From NCBI RefSeq assembly GCF_046035435.1, contig NZ_JBFNFH010000010.1: DNA of 56,941 bases. One strand, 5' to 3'. Below are positions 35,567-44,587 of this stretch, in pieces; within the stretch, counting starts at the first letter, position 1; every line of letters begins with the position of its first letter. The notes beneath the pieces were generated by a model. It searched no databases. It was not told where the DNA came from and saw only the letters and a program-made list of their open reading frames with translations. This DNA comes from Helcococcus bovis (GTDB lineage: Bacteria; Bacillota; Clostridia; Tissierellales; Peptoniphilaceae). The position numbers and the translations under genes are program-made.

Positions 35567-36364
35567 CTACTCTACTTTTAATGCATGTACTACAAATCTT
35601 CCTTCTAAAGTATCATTGTCACATGTTGATAATGTTAAAATTTTTGAATTTTCTGTAAATTTTGGTTCATATTTAAATTTATTAATTGATTTATTTTTTA
35701 CCTTATTTAAATAATCAACCCATTCATCTTTGTTTCTATTTGCTTGAATATAATAATCGCTCGTGTCTGAATAATACGCAGTAAATATCTTGTATTTATG
35801 ATATCCTTGTTCCGTATAAACTTCAACTATAAAATCATCTTTAGAATTTACAAAATCTTTTTTTTCTAAAGTTAATAATAACTTAAACATTGGAGCATAC
35901 ATTTCTGGATTTGTTCTCAAATTATGTCCAAAAATAGTTGTATTCATATCTGAAAAATCTGGGTTATTGTATCCATTTACCATTAATGTACCTGGTCTTG
36001 ACCAATTTCCATCTAAATCGCTGAAAAGATAAGTTTCATTATCTTCAAATAAATAAGTAGCTGGGAAATTAACCTTAAAATCTTTTGCTTTTATAAACGC
36101 TTTAATGTCTTTGTTTCTTTTCTGCAAATCACCTATTATTTTTTTTGCAAGTTTATCTTTTTCCGCTTTAGATAATTCCTTACCTTTGTTGTCAAAATCG
36201 ATTTCCTTTTCGATTTTTGTAACTTCTTCAGATACTTCATTTAGTTTCTTTGTGGATTTGTAATTTTGATAGTAATAAGTTCCTATTTCATACGCACTAT
36301 AAATAATAATTGCAACTAAAATAATTTGTATTAATGTTAAAAATACTTTTTTTGTTTTTTTCAT
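35567..36364 (-). CDS. srtB: Class B sortase
   Basis: About 265 residues with an N-terminal membrane anchor (VFLTLIQIILVAIIIYSAYE) and an extracellular transpeptidase domain. The active-site His is in TTIFGHNL, Cys in ILTLSTCDN, Arg in GRFVVHAL, in class-B order and spacing. It cleaves sorting signals, classically NPQTN, and links proteins to peptidoglycan or assembles pili. It is the only sortase in the window, which also has three candidate anchored proteins (two SPNTG, one NPLTA). The start at 36364 follows GGAG; the ATG at 36376 is less likely. Bases 36377-36622 hold no gene. Confidence 0.92.
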   Translation of the reverse strand: MKKTKKVFLTLIQIILVAIIIYSAYEIGTYYYQNYKSTKKLNEVSEEVTKIEKEIDFDNKGKELSKAEKDKLAKKIIGDLQKRNKDIKAFIKAKDFKVNFPATYLFEDNETYLFSDLDGNWSRPGTLMVNGYNNPDFSDMNTTIFGHNLRTNPEMYAPMFKLLLTLEKKDFVNSKDDFIVEVYTEQGYHKYKIFTAYYSDTSDYYIQANRNKDEWVDYLNKVKNKSINKFKYEPKFTENSKILTLSTCDNDTLEGRFVVHALKVE

Positions 36365-36622
36365 TACATTCTCCATTTAACTTTTTGTAAAATATTATAT
36401 CACATATCATCATAATTAATAAATATGTACAAAATGTGTAGAATGAATATAATCTAGAGTTGTAAAATTTTCTTAAATTATATTTACATTTTTTTCATCC
36501 CATAAATATAGTCTAAAAATGATTGATTGTCGATTTTGAATTCAACCACAGCACGATTAAAAAAATATGAGATAAGAAAATGTAATATTCAATTATTTTT
36601 TAAGAATATTTCATAATTTAAT

Positions 36623-37807
36623 CTATAAATAAAATTCATTTAATTTTTGATGCTTAATAAAATAAATTCCACCAACAAACATAGATAACGGTAATATCGT
36701 CATTACATACACAATATTATCAGTAATAATAATTCCAGCAATATAACTTCCTAAAGGCATAGCTACAGCTATTAAGGAATCTACGGTTGAATTAACTCTT
36801 CCTAACAATTCTTCCGGTGGAACAATACGAAATATACTACTAAACCCTATATTGTAAATGGACATTGCGAAATATCCAATAAAAAATAGTGCAAGATTTA
36901 GATATATATTTCTTGTAAAAATCGCTACAAACCATACTACTCCATTTAATAATAAAAGAAATCCCAATAAATTTGATTTACTAATTTTTCTTATAACATA
37001 ACTTGATACTATACTACCAATTATCCCACTAATACCTTTAACACTTAGAAGTAAACCATAGTAAACTTCGCCATTAAAATATATTTTTGAATATATAGGA
37101 TATGCAACAGCCTGTATAGCATTAAAAAAATTTATAATTAAGAAAATTAATGTAACATCTCTTAATAAACTATTATTATTAACAAAAGTTAAACCTTCCT
37201 TTAATTCTAATTTATATTTCTTAAAATTATATTTATCTTCAGTATTATCAACTTTTGTTTGAAATTTAAGTTTAACACCTGATAATACCAGTAACGATAA
37301 TATAAATATCAATACATCATATCTAAATAAAATAAAAATGCCAAAACTAGCAATAATTATTGATATTATAGAATTCAAAAAAGAATCTAGAACTTTACTA
37401 GAAAATTCAAATATAGAATTTGCAAACAATATTTCATTTTTATCAACAATTTTAGGGATTAAAGTCCCTTGAATTACATAACTAAAAGTACTAGCTGTTG
37501 TAGAAATAAAAATTATGAATAATAATATACCTATTGACAAATATTGATTAAATAAAATAAAAAATAATAAACAGGAAATTTGTGTAAAAATAGATATATA
37601 TAGTAATTTCTTTGTATTGAATTTATCTATTATTGGTCCTAGAAAAAATATAAAAATATCTGGAATTAATGTTATTGAAAAAAACAAGCCAAGAAAATAA
37701 CTATCCTTAAAATTGTTATTAATATACCACAACATACTCATATAGAAAATACTATCTGCAATATTTAAAATTACAACCAATAATAGTAATCTATAAATTT
37801 TTTTCAT
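36623..37807 (-). CDS. MFS transporter, macrolide-efflux-like
   Basis: A 394-residue membrane protein with about 12 helices and the MFS-3/MefA-like pattern: IADSIFYMSMLWYINNN at the start, LGPIIDKFNTKKLLYIS (loop 2-3 motif), VIQGTLIPKIVDKNEILFAN and FSSIFRIVPPEELLGRVNST, all typical of this group of drug-efflux carriers. Substrate unknown. A ribosome site (GAGGAGATATAT) lies just before the ATG, inside the 3' end of a degenerate upstream frame. Confidence 0.88.
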   Translation of the reverse strand: MKKIYRLLLLVVILNIADSIFYMSMLWYINNNFKDSYFLGLFFSITLIPDIFIFFLGPIIDKFNTKKLLYISIFTQISCLLFFILFNQYLSIGILLFIIFISTTASTFSYVIQGTLIPKIVDKNEILFANSIFEFSSKVLDSFLNSIISIIIASFGIFILFRYDVLIFILSLLVLSGVKLKFQTKVDNTEDKYNFKKYKLELKEGLTFVNNNSLLRDVTLIFLIINFFNAIQAVAYPIYSKIYFNGEVYYGLLLSVKGISGIIGSIVSSYVIRKISKSNLLGFLLLLNGVVWFVAIFTRNIYLNLALFFIGYFAMSIYNIGFSSIFRIVPPEELLGRVNSTVDSLIAVAMPLGSYIAGIIITDNIVYVMTILPLSMFVGGIYFIKHQKLNEFYL

Positions 37808-37824
37808 ATATATCTCCTCTAACT

Positions 37825-38190
37825 ATCTCATCAATTAAAAATTTAAGTTTATTAGGTAATTTTAAGTATAATGACTCACAATTTTCTATATATTTTTTTT
37901 GCGTAATCATCTTTTTTTGATAAAGCAAACCCATTATCAATTAAACAATATTTATAATAAGATAAATTATAACCTAAAATATTTTCTAGCTTATTAAAGT
38001 TAAGCTTAAGACTATCCGTTATTTTGTTTAAATTTAATGGTACATAAAAAATCTATCACTCCTCTATTAGAAATCTATAATCCTCTTTGATCTAACTTTA
38101 TTAATACTTTTATAATTTTCACAAAAAACATCTAAAATTTTATGATTATAATCCAATTCTACATTTTCATTGCTAACTCTATAATATTTT
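37825..38190 (-). pseudogene. Degenerate coding remnant upstream of the MFS gene
   Basis: On the minus strand three short frames seem to belong together: one with NVELDYNHKILDVFCENYKS, the next with NLNKITDSLKLNFNKLENIL and CLIDNGFALSKKDDYAKKIY, and, after a run of eight A (37893-37900), LKLPNKLKFLIDEIVRGD. They are interrupted by a stop and a frameshift. I do not recognise the family; the composition looks protein-coding rather than random. Bases 38190-38325 hold nothing recognisable. Confidence 0.35.
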
Positions 38191-38325
38191 TTATTTATGA
38201 TAATTATACAACATAAAAAAATATTTCAACAGGGAAATGAAATAGTTTTCTATTTTTTGTGTGTAAAAAACTGATAAAAACTTCACGTTCAATAAATATG
38301 ATAATAGCACCAGTAGAGGAAATTA

Positions 38326-38364
38326 AAAAAAAGAAACAGAGACAAATATTTCTAGTTGTCTCTG
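38326..38364 (-). terminator. Terminator of the GH85 gene
   Basis: On the minus strand CAGAGACAA and TTGTCTCTG form a 9-bp stem followed by TTTC and U8, about 100 bases past the stop. Confidence 0.8.
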
Positions 38365-38465
38365 ATGCAATTTCCAAATTTTTGGAATCAGCTTATTTAA
38401 TTATAGTTTTTTATGATTTATTAAACTAAGTCTATTATCTATATTTTTTAAAAAAATATTATAAT

Positions 38466-41400
38466 TTATTTAATTATTTTCTTTTTCGATAAATATATTC
38501 CTAAAATTGAAATACCTAGTAATGAAATATAAATTCCTACTCCATAATCTGCAGTTAATGGATTTAATTTATTATCTTTTATGGTAAAACCAAAATCAAC
38601 ATTTCCCGCTTTATTTTTTTCACCTTCTCCAAATTTCATAGTTAATATATGATTTCCTTCCTGTAATTTACCAAAATATCTTTCAGGTAAAATTACAATA
38701 GTACTTCCCTCTAAAGAAAAATAATCCGATTTACTTAATTCTTTTCCGTCAACCTCAACTTTTTCTAAAGTTTTTAACAGGCCATCCGATTTAAATTCTA
38801 TTTTATCGACTTTACCTTTTTGAATAATTTGTCCACTACCATATACTACTTTAGGAACAAATTTATTTTTATCTTCATATTTTTCTTTAGATGTTTCTTT
38901 TTGCGTTTCCTTTGGTGTTTCTTTTTCTGCTTCCTTCAATACTAGAGTATTTTGAATTTCATCCAGCATTTTTTCCATATCTTTAATTTCCCCATTAGAA
39001 ACATCTTTTTTCTTTAATAAAGCTTTTGCTTTTTCAACCGCTTCTTTAACTTTATCTTTACCATCTTCTTTATATTTATAACTATTAATCATATCTTCTG
39101 ATTTTTCAATCTTAGATATCAAATCTTCAGCTTTATTTTTTCCTAATATTATATAAGTTGGTAATGATTTATTTCCAACATAGTCTTCTAAAACTACTTC
39201 AACAAGCCCATAAGTTTCATTAGAATCTACAAAATCATCATAAATATCTTCTTCTGATTCATCTTGCATTTCATCTTCTAATTCATCTTCTAATTCATCT
39301 TCTGAAGTATTTTTATCATCAGAAAATGTAACATTCATTAGTGTCGCACCTCTAATAGCGTAATCTGATTTCCATCCAAATCTATTACTAAACTTAACAA
39401 TTTCGTCATTTAATTTAACATGTAATTTAGACCAATCATTTGGCTCAGGACTCCAAAATGTTTTATTTTTTTCATTAAATAATTCTTTATTATATCTTTG
39501 GACATAAGTATCTTTCAATTTACCTGTTAGTGTAACGGATTCTAATTTACTTCCATCATTTAATACAGTATAGATTGTAGCTTCAAATTTTTCTCCATTA
39601 TTATAAGGAATTTCTATATCTGTAGTACTTTCTCCTTTTTTTATAATCTTTGTAAATAAGGCTTTAGAATCATTTTCCGGTAAAGTAACTCTTAATTCTA
39701 ATTCTTTGTAATCAGCTTTTGGATTTTCCCAATTTAATACTAATTTTCCATCATGTTTAGATTGTACAATACTCCCCTTTACCGGATGGTCTTTTTTAGT
39801 CGTTACTTCAACAGTTTCAGTTTCATAATTTAATCTATTTACGATTGAATCCGGATTAAATTCAACTATTGAAGGTTCACTCTTTTCTCCATTTTTACCA
39901 ACAGCAACTAATTCAAATTTATTAGCATTTTTTAGTGATTTAACATAAAATACATCATCATAAATTCCACCTAAAAATACTTTTTCTCCATTAGGTAAAA
40001 CTCCTCTTATTTCATATTTATCTACATTACTAAAATCTTCTTTTTTCCATTCAACAATCATCTCATCATCTGAAAATAATTTTTGAATTTTAAATCCTTC
40101 AGGTTTACTTGGAGCTTTTAATCCATCACTTACTGAAATTTTTCCAATATTCATTTGATAATTTTCAGATTTCCCTTCAAATGATAATCCAATCATAGCT
40201 AATTTCTTACCGTCATATTTTGATAAATTAATTGTTGAAGTTGTCCACGCTCCTGATTTTTCTGAATTTTCTATATCTTCTTTTACAATTTCACCTGTTT
40301 TATCTTTAAAGATTAATGATAACTTCATTTTAACATCATCTGTTGATGTTTTTCTAAATGTAATATCCAATTTAGAATTTTGATTAATATCTAAATCTGT
40401 TTTGTATAATCTAATTGTATTTTGACCATCTAATTTTCCATAAGTAACTAAAGATGAACCTCCTTCATAAGCTCCTATTTGATTAAAAGGCAATTCGATA
40501 ACTTGTTTTGATTTATCTCTTCTTACTTCTTTTTTACCAAAATCAAAATCTAAATTTAATTTCCCCTTAGTATTTTCACTATCAATCCACCATTGCCAAG
40601 TTAATGGAATATCTTGAATATTTATATTTGACCATTCTTCATCTAAACTTACTTTTCCATTTTCAAAGTATTGTACACCTTTACCGATATTGAAAGATGA
40701 ATAAAAATTAGAACCTTTTATTACAGATTTTTCACTTGTAAAATCTGCTACTCCAACCCATCCACTTGCATCATCAAACATTACATCTTCTCTTTTATAT
40801 CCTTCAAACATTCCTGTTTCTCTAGGATTTACTTTAGCTCCTGAAAAATACATTCTTGCTCTTTCTTCAATCATCCATTGATAACCTGTATCTTGAATCA
40901 TATCTTCAGGTAATGCTCTTTGATAAAAATCAGATGGGGTAAATAAGGCTATACTTGCTCTAGGATTTTTTGTGTTTTTTTCATATAATTTTTGAATTTG
41001 TTTCCCTGACGTATGATTACCATTAAATCCATTTTGATTTGCCTCAACACCATAAAATACATTTTTAAATGGATCAATTTTTTTACTTTTTATAAATTCC
41101 ATTTGTTTATCAACAGTTCCCGGCCACCCATAATTTACAAATACGGAATCTTGGATTCTTTCTTCTTTACCATCTCCATCAGTGTCATAAAATAGCCATT
41201 GATATTTTGAACTGTTCATCGCATTTTCAGTATTGTAATATTGAGTATATAATCCTGCATCGTGTAATCTTTTTAAAAATAATTTTTTACTATTTTCAAA
41301 TCTTTCTTCTACACTTTCTTCCGCATTAAAGAAATATCCATCATATCCGAAAAACTTTGCCATTTCTATAAGTTTTTCTGCCACCGGAAATTTCCCATCT

Positions 41401-42035
41401 TTATCTTGAACAAATAATTCATTGATTGTTTGACCCTGTCTATAATATTGATCAAAATAAATAACAGCTATAGATTTAACACCATTTTTATGTGCTGCAT
41501 TTGTATATGCCGGATTAGGTATATTTAATACACCGAATTCAAAATATCTTTTCTCCCATCCTCTATCTACTTTTGATTCATATTTTCTATCATACAAATC
41601 TTCGGGAGTTGTAGCAGTAGTCGCTCCATGCCATGGTGCAAAATAATCAGTATATTGCCAGAAACTTAATGGATAATATCCAAAAGTATTATTGTACATC
41701 ATACCATCAGTAAATGTATTACCATAATCGCCTTGCATCAACATAATTTCTGCATTTGACTCAAGTGTTGGATTTGCTTGAGTAGCCTTAAACGGTTCAT
41801 TCCTTTTTTGTAGAGGAACTTTAGCTTTAAGAAGTTGAGCCCCCGGATCATTTTCCGGCGTCCAATCTCTTATATCCCAAACTCTGTAACCTGAAAATTT
41901 TGGTTGATTTGCTTTTCTTTTCGCCTCTCCTGTCATAGGTATAGAATCTGCAGCATATGCTTTTTGAGGCACAAAAGATGCTAAAAATACCACTGATAAT
42001 GCAGTCGCCAATATCTTTTTATATATTTTCTTCAT
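38466..42035 (-). CDS. Secreted GH85 endo-beta-N-acetylglucosaminidase, wall-anchored
   Basis: A 1189-residue enzyme that cuts the chitobiose core of N-glycans outside the cell. The signal peptide ends at AYA (residue 28). The GH85 barrel follows, with NAEIMLMQGDYGN, FAPWHGATTATTPEDLYDR, VIYFDQYYRQG and the catalytic GYDGYFFNAEES, where Asn237 and Glu239 are the N-x-E pair of the substrate-assisted mechanism. Fibronectin-like and galactose-binding-like modules, an acidic stretch, a FIVAR-like helical segment, and an X2-like module shared with the protein at 5620 come next. The C-terminus has NPLTAD, a membrane span and KKKIIK, a non-canonical sorting signal. AGGAGGGG precedes the ATG. It is divergent from galT-galK. 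Confidence 0.93.
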   Translation of the reverse strand: MKKIYKKILATALSVVFLASFVPQKAYAADSIPMTGEAKRKANQPKFSGYRVWDIRDWTPENDPGAQLLKAKVPLQKRNEPFKATQANPTLESNAEIMLMQGDYGNTFTDGMMYNNTFGYYPLSFWQYTDYFAPWHGATTATTPEDLYDRKYESKVDRGWEKRYFEFGVLNIPNPAYTNAAHKNGVKSIAVIYFDQYYRQGQTINELFVQDKDGKFPVAEKLIEMAKFFGYDGYFFNAEESVEERFENSKKLFLKRLHDAGLYTQYYNTENAMNSSKYQWLFYDTDGDGKEERIQDSVFVNYGWPGTVDKQMEFIKSKKIDPFKNVFYGVEANQNGFNGNHTSGKQIQKLYEKNTKNPRASIALFTPSDFYQRALPEDMIQDTGYQWMIEERARMYFSGAKVNPRETGMFEGYKREDVMFDDASGWVGVADFTSEKSVIKGSNFYSSFNIGKGVQYFENGKVSLDEEWSNINIQDIPLTWQWWIDSENTKGKLNLDFDFGKKEVRRDKSKQVIELPFNQIGAYEGGSSLVTYGKLDGQNTIRLYKTDLDINQNSKLDITFRKTSTDDVKMKLSLIFKDKTGEIVKEDIENSEKSGAWTTSTINLSKYDGKKLAMIGLSFEGKSENYQMNIGKISVSDGLKAPSKPEGFKIQKLFSDDEMIVEWKKEDFSNVDKYEIRGVLPNGEKVFLGGIYDDVFYVKSLKNANKFELVAVGKNGEKSEPSIVEFNPDSIVNRLNYETETVEVTTKKDHPVKGSIVQSKHDGKLVLNWENPKADYKELELRVTLPENDSKALFTKIIKKGESTTDIEIPYNNGEKFEATIYTVLNDGSKLESVTLTGKLKDTYVQRYNKELFNEKNKTFWSPEPNDWSKLHVKLNDEIVKFSNRFGWKSDYAIRGATLMNVTFSDDKNTSEDELEDELEDEMQDESEEDIYDDFVDSNETYGLVEVVLEDYVGNKSLPTYIILGKNKAEDLISKIEKSEDMINSYKYKEDGKDKVKEAVEKAKALLKKKDVSNGEIKDMEKMLDEIQNTLVLKEAEKETPKETQKETSKEKYEDKNKFVPKVVYGSGQIIQKGKVDKIEFKSDGLLKTLEKVEVDGKELSKSDYFSLEGSTIVILPERYFGKLQEGNHILTMKFGEGEKNKAGNVDFGFTIKDNKLNPLTADYGVGIYISLLGISILGIYLSKKKIIK

Positions 42036-42050
42036 TTCAACCCCTCCTAT

Positions 42051-42064
42051 TGAAAACGTTTTTT
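42051..42064 (-). promoter_or_regulatory. cre-like site in front of the GH85 gene
   Basis: On the minus strand AAAAAACGTTTTCA matches the CcpA box TGWAANCGNTNWCA at 12 of 14 positions. It lies between a possible -10 (TATTAA) and the ribosome site, where binding would block elongation. Confidence 0.45.
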
Positions 42065-42162
42065 ATATACATTTTTAATATATCACTAAGTTTTTAATTT
42101 GTAAATTTCATTTAAAAATTTTTGAAAAAACTTTATATAAAATATTCCGGTTTCGTAAAAAA

Positions 42163-42176
42163 TGAAAACGGTATTT
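42163..42176 (+). promoter_or_regulatory. cre-like site in front of galT
   Basis: TGAAAACGGTATTT matches the CcpA box TGWAANCGNTNWCA at 12 of 14 positions, 22 bases upstream of the galT -35 box. Confidence 0.4.
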
Positions 42177-42197
42177 TAACATATATCACATAAATTG

Positions 42198-42226
42198 TTG
42201 AACGAAAAAAGATTTTTCGATATTAT
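42198..42226 (+). promoter_or_regulatory. galTK promoter with an operator-like dyad in the spacer
   Basis: TTGAAC (42198-42203) and TATTAT (42221-42226) are 17 bases apart. The spacer is occupied by a perfect dyad, CGAAAAA-AGA-TTTTTCG (42203-42219), placed where a repressor would exclude RNA polymerase. Confidence 0.65.
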
Positions 42227-42258
42227 ATAAATGAAATAAAAAAATAACGAGGTAAAAA

Positions 42259-43242
42259 ATGGCGGAATTTAGATTCAATCCCTTACTAAACGATTGGACA
42301 ATTGTAAACGGAAATAGACAAAATAGACCTGACATGCCAAAAGATTATTGTGCATTTTGTCCGGGTTCTGAACAAATAAAAGAAAATTATACTGTAATGA
42401 AATATGATAACGACTGGCCTTCAATGATGCCGCACCCCCCTGTTCCGGATAATATATCTACAGATTTTTATAAAACAGCAAAATCTTATGGAAAAGCTGA
42501 AGTAATTCTCTACTCTCCAGATCACAACGCATCTTTATGGCAACTTCCAATTAATCACATTGTGGAATTAGTCAGACTTTGGAAAGAAAGATTTATTGAA
42601 ATAAAAAAGGATAAGCATATAAAATATATACTCACATTTGAAAATAGAGGTAAAGAGGTGGGGACTACACAAAGTCATCCTCATGGACAAATTTACGGAT
42701 ATGGATTTGTACCTTTAAGAATTAAACAAGAAATTGAAAATTCTAAAAATCATTTTAAAAAAACCGGAGAATCACTAATTCTAAAAATTAGAGATGAAGA
42801 GTTGAAAATTAAAGACAGAGTTATAATGGAAAATAATAACTTTGTAGCATTTTTACCATTCTTTACAGACTATCCTTATGGTGCATATATCGTTCCTAAG
42901 AAAAATAACATTTATACATTTGAAGATTTTAATGATGAAATTACTGAGGATTTTGCTAAAATATTAAAAAATCTTTTAGGCACATTTGACACACTATTTG
43001 ATAGAGAATTCCCTTACATGATGGGAATTTACCAAAATCCTGTAAATAGCGAATTAGAGGAAGAATACAAAAACTTCTACAACTTCCACGTAAAATTCTT
43101 TCCCCCATTAAGAGGTGCAAATTCAATCAAGTGGAATGCGTCTTCTGAAACTTGCGTATGGGCTAAAACAAATCCAAGAAGAGTTGAAGATACTGCAATA
43201 GAATTACGAGAAGCATTTGAAAAATTTAAGAAAAGAGGATAA
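42259..43242 (+). CDS. galT: Galactose-1-phosphate uridylyltransferase
   Basis: A 327-residue HIT-fold enzyme of the Leloir pathway; it swaps UMP between UDP-glucose and galactose-1-phosphate. FRFNPLLNDWTIVNGNRQNR opens the family, CAFCPGSEQ carries two cysteines of a metal site, and the nucleophile motif is SHPHGQIYGYGFVP. The C-terminal FHVKFFPPLR is also typical. GAGGT precedes the ATG; galK starts 2 bases after its stop, so the two are coupled. No galE or galactose permease is in the window. With the GH85 enzyme across the divergent promoter, the pair would use galactose from host glycans. Confidence 0.95.
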   Translation: MAEFRFNPLLNDWTIVNGNRQNRPDMPKDYCAFCPGSEQIKENYTVMKYDNDWPSMMPHPPVPDNISTDFYKTAKSYGKAEVILYSPDHNASLWQLPINHIVELVRLWKERFIEIKKDKHIKYILTFENRGKEVGTTQSHPHGQIYGYGFVPLRIKQEIENSKNHFKKTGESLILKIRDEELKIKDRVIMENNNFVAFLPFFTDYPYGAYIVPKKNNIYTFEDFNDEITEDFAKILKNLLGTFDTLFDREFPYMMGIYQNPVNSELEEEYKNFYNFHVKFFPPLRGANSIKWNASSETCVWAKTNPRRVEDTAIELREAFEKFKKRG

Positions 43243-43244
43243 AA

Positions 43245-44405
43245 ATGGACTTACAAGAATTAAAATCAAAATTTATAGAAGCATTTAGTGAAAATGATAA
43301 TGAAATTAAAACATTCTTTTCCCCAAGTAGAATCAATATAATAGGAGAACATATTGATTATAACGGCGGACAAGTATTTCCATGTGCAATAGAAATAGGA
43401 ACATATGGAGTTGCCAGAAAAAATTCTGAAAATATTTTAAGATTAAAAAGCTTAAATCTTTCTAAAGAAGGACATGTTTCACTTTCTCCTATTGAACATA
43501 AAGAAGAAAATGAATGGATGAATTTCCCTCTTGGTGTTGCAAAGTTTATAAAGGAAAGAGGATTTGATATTGGAGGACTGGATGTTTTAGTTTACGGGAA
43601 TATTCCTAATGGCTCCGGTCTTTCATCATCAGCTTCACTTGAAGTTCTTTTTGGAGAAATCTTCAATACTTTCTACAACAAAGGAAAAATTACAAATATA
43701 GAATTAGCATTAATCGGTCAAGAAACGGAAAATAAATTTATAGGGGTAAACTCCGGAATAATGGATCAATTTATAATCGCAAACGGAAAAAAAGATAATG
43801 CAGTTTTACTGGATACTGAAACATTGGATTTTGAATACATTCCATTCAAACTAAAAGACAATAAAATTGTAATCCTAAACACAAATAAAAGAAGAGAATT
43901 AAAAGATTCTAAATATAACGAAAGACGTGCAGAATGTGAAGAAGCTCTAGAAATTTTACAAGATTATGCTGAAATCGACAATTTATGCCAACTTACAGAA
44001 GAAGATTTAGATTTACTTGAAAATATAGAAAATGAAAATGTAAGAAAAAGAGCTGAACATGTAATTATGGAAAATTTAAGAGTAGCTGAAGCTGTACAAG
44101 CATTACAAAATGGAGATATAGAAACTTTAGGAGAACTATTAATAGCATCAAACGATTCATTAAGAGAACTATACGAAGTTACAGGACCACATCTTGATTC
44201 AATTACTAAACATTCAAATGATTTTAACGGTTGTCTCGGAGCAAGAATGACAGGAGCTGGATTTGGAGGTTGTGGTATAGCCATTGTTAAATCCGATAAA
44301 ATTGAAGAATTTAAGGCTTATGTCGGTCCAAGATACAAAGAAGAAACAGGTTTAGATGCAGAATTTATCATTTCAAATGTTGGAGATAAAGTTCACGAAA
44401 TTTAA
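43245..44405 (+). CDS. galK: Galactokinase
   Basis: A 386-residue GHMP kinase that phosphorylates galactose at C1 with ATP. The galactokinase signature RINIIGEHIDYNGGQVFPCA, the ATP loop GNIPNGSGLSSSASLEV, the NSGIMDQFI segment with its catalytic Asp, and the C-terminal GARMTGAGFGGCGIAIV are all present. Length is normal. It is the second gene of the galTK operon, which ends at a strong bidirectional terminator. Confidence 0.97.
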   Translation: MDLQELKSKFIEAFSENDNEIKTFFSPSRINIIGEHIDYNGGQVFPCAIEIGTYGVARKNSENILRLKSLNLSKEGHVSLSPIEHKEENEWMNFPLGVAKFIKERGFDIGGLDVLVYGNIPNGSGLSSSASLEVLFGEIFNTFYNKGKITNIELALIGQETENKFIGVNSGIMDQFIIANGKKDNAVLLDTETLDFEYIPFKLKDNKIVILNTNKRRELKDSKYNERRAECEEALEILQDYAEIDNLCQLTEEDLDLLENIENENVRKRAEHVIMENLRVAEAVQALQNGDIETLGELLIASNDSLRELYEVTGPHLDSITKHSNDFNGCLGARMTGAGFGGCGIAIVKSDKIEEFKAYVGPRYKEETGLDAEFIISNVGDKVHEI

Positions 44406-44420
44406 GGATTAATAAAATAG

Positions 44421-44490
44421 AAAAAAACCACTTAAGACGTTTATTTATTGGATATATAAATCCAACAAAGATATCTAAGTGGCTTTTTAT
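44421..44490. terminator. Bidirectional terminator between galK and the permease array
   Basis: AAAAAACCACTTA and TAAGTGGCTTTTT form the outer stem and TTGGAT/ATCCAA an inner hairpin, with A and T runs outside. It separates convergent genes. Confidence 0.8.
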
Positions 44491-44587
44491 TTTTATGAAT
44501 TGATCTTTCTTAAAAGTTTTTAATGTCTTTCAAAAAATCAGACATTCTCAATATAAGATACAAATTTTGATTAAAATTTATTTCATA

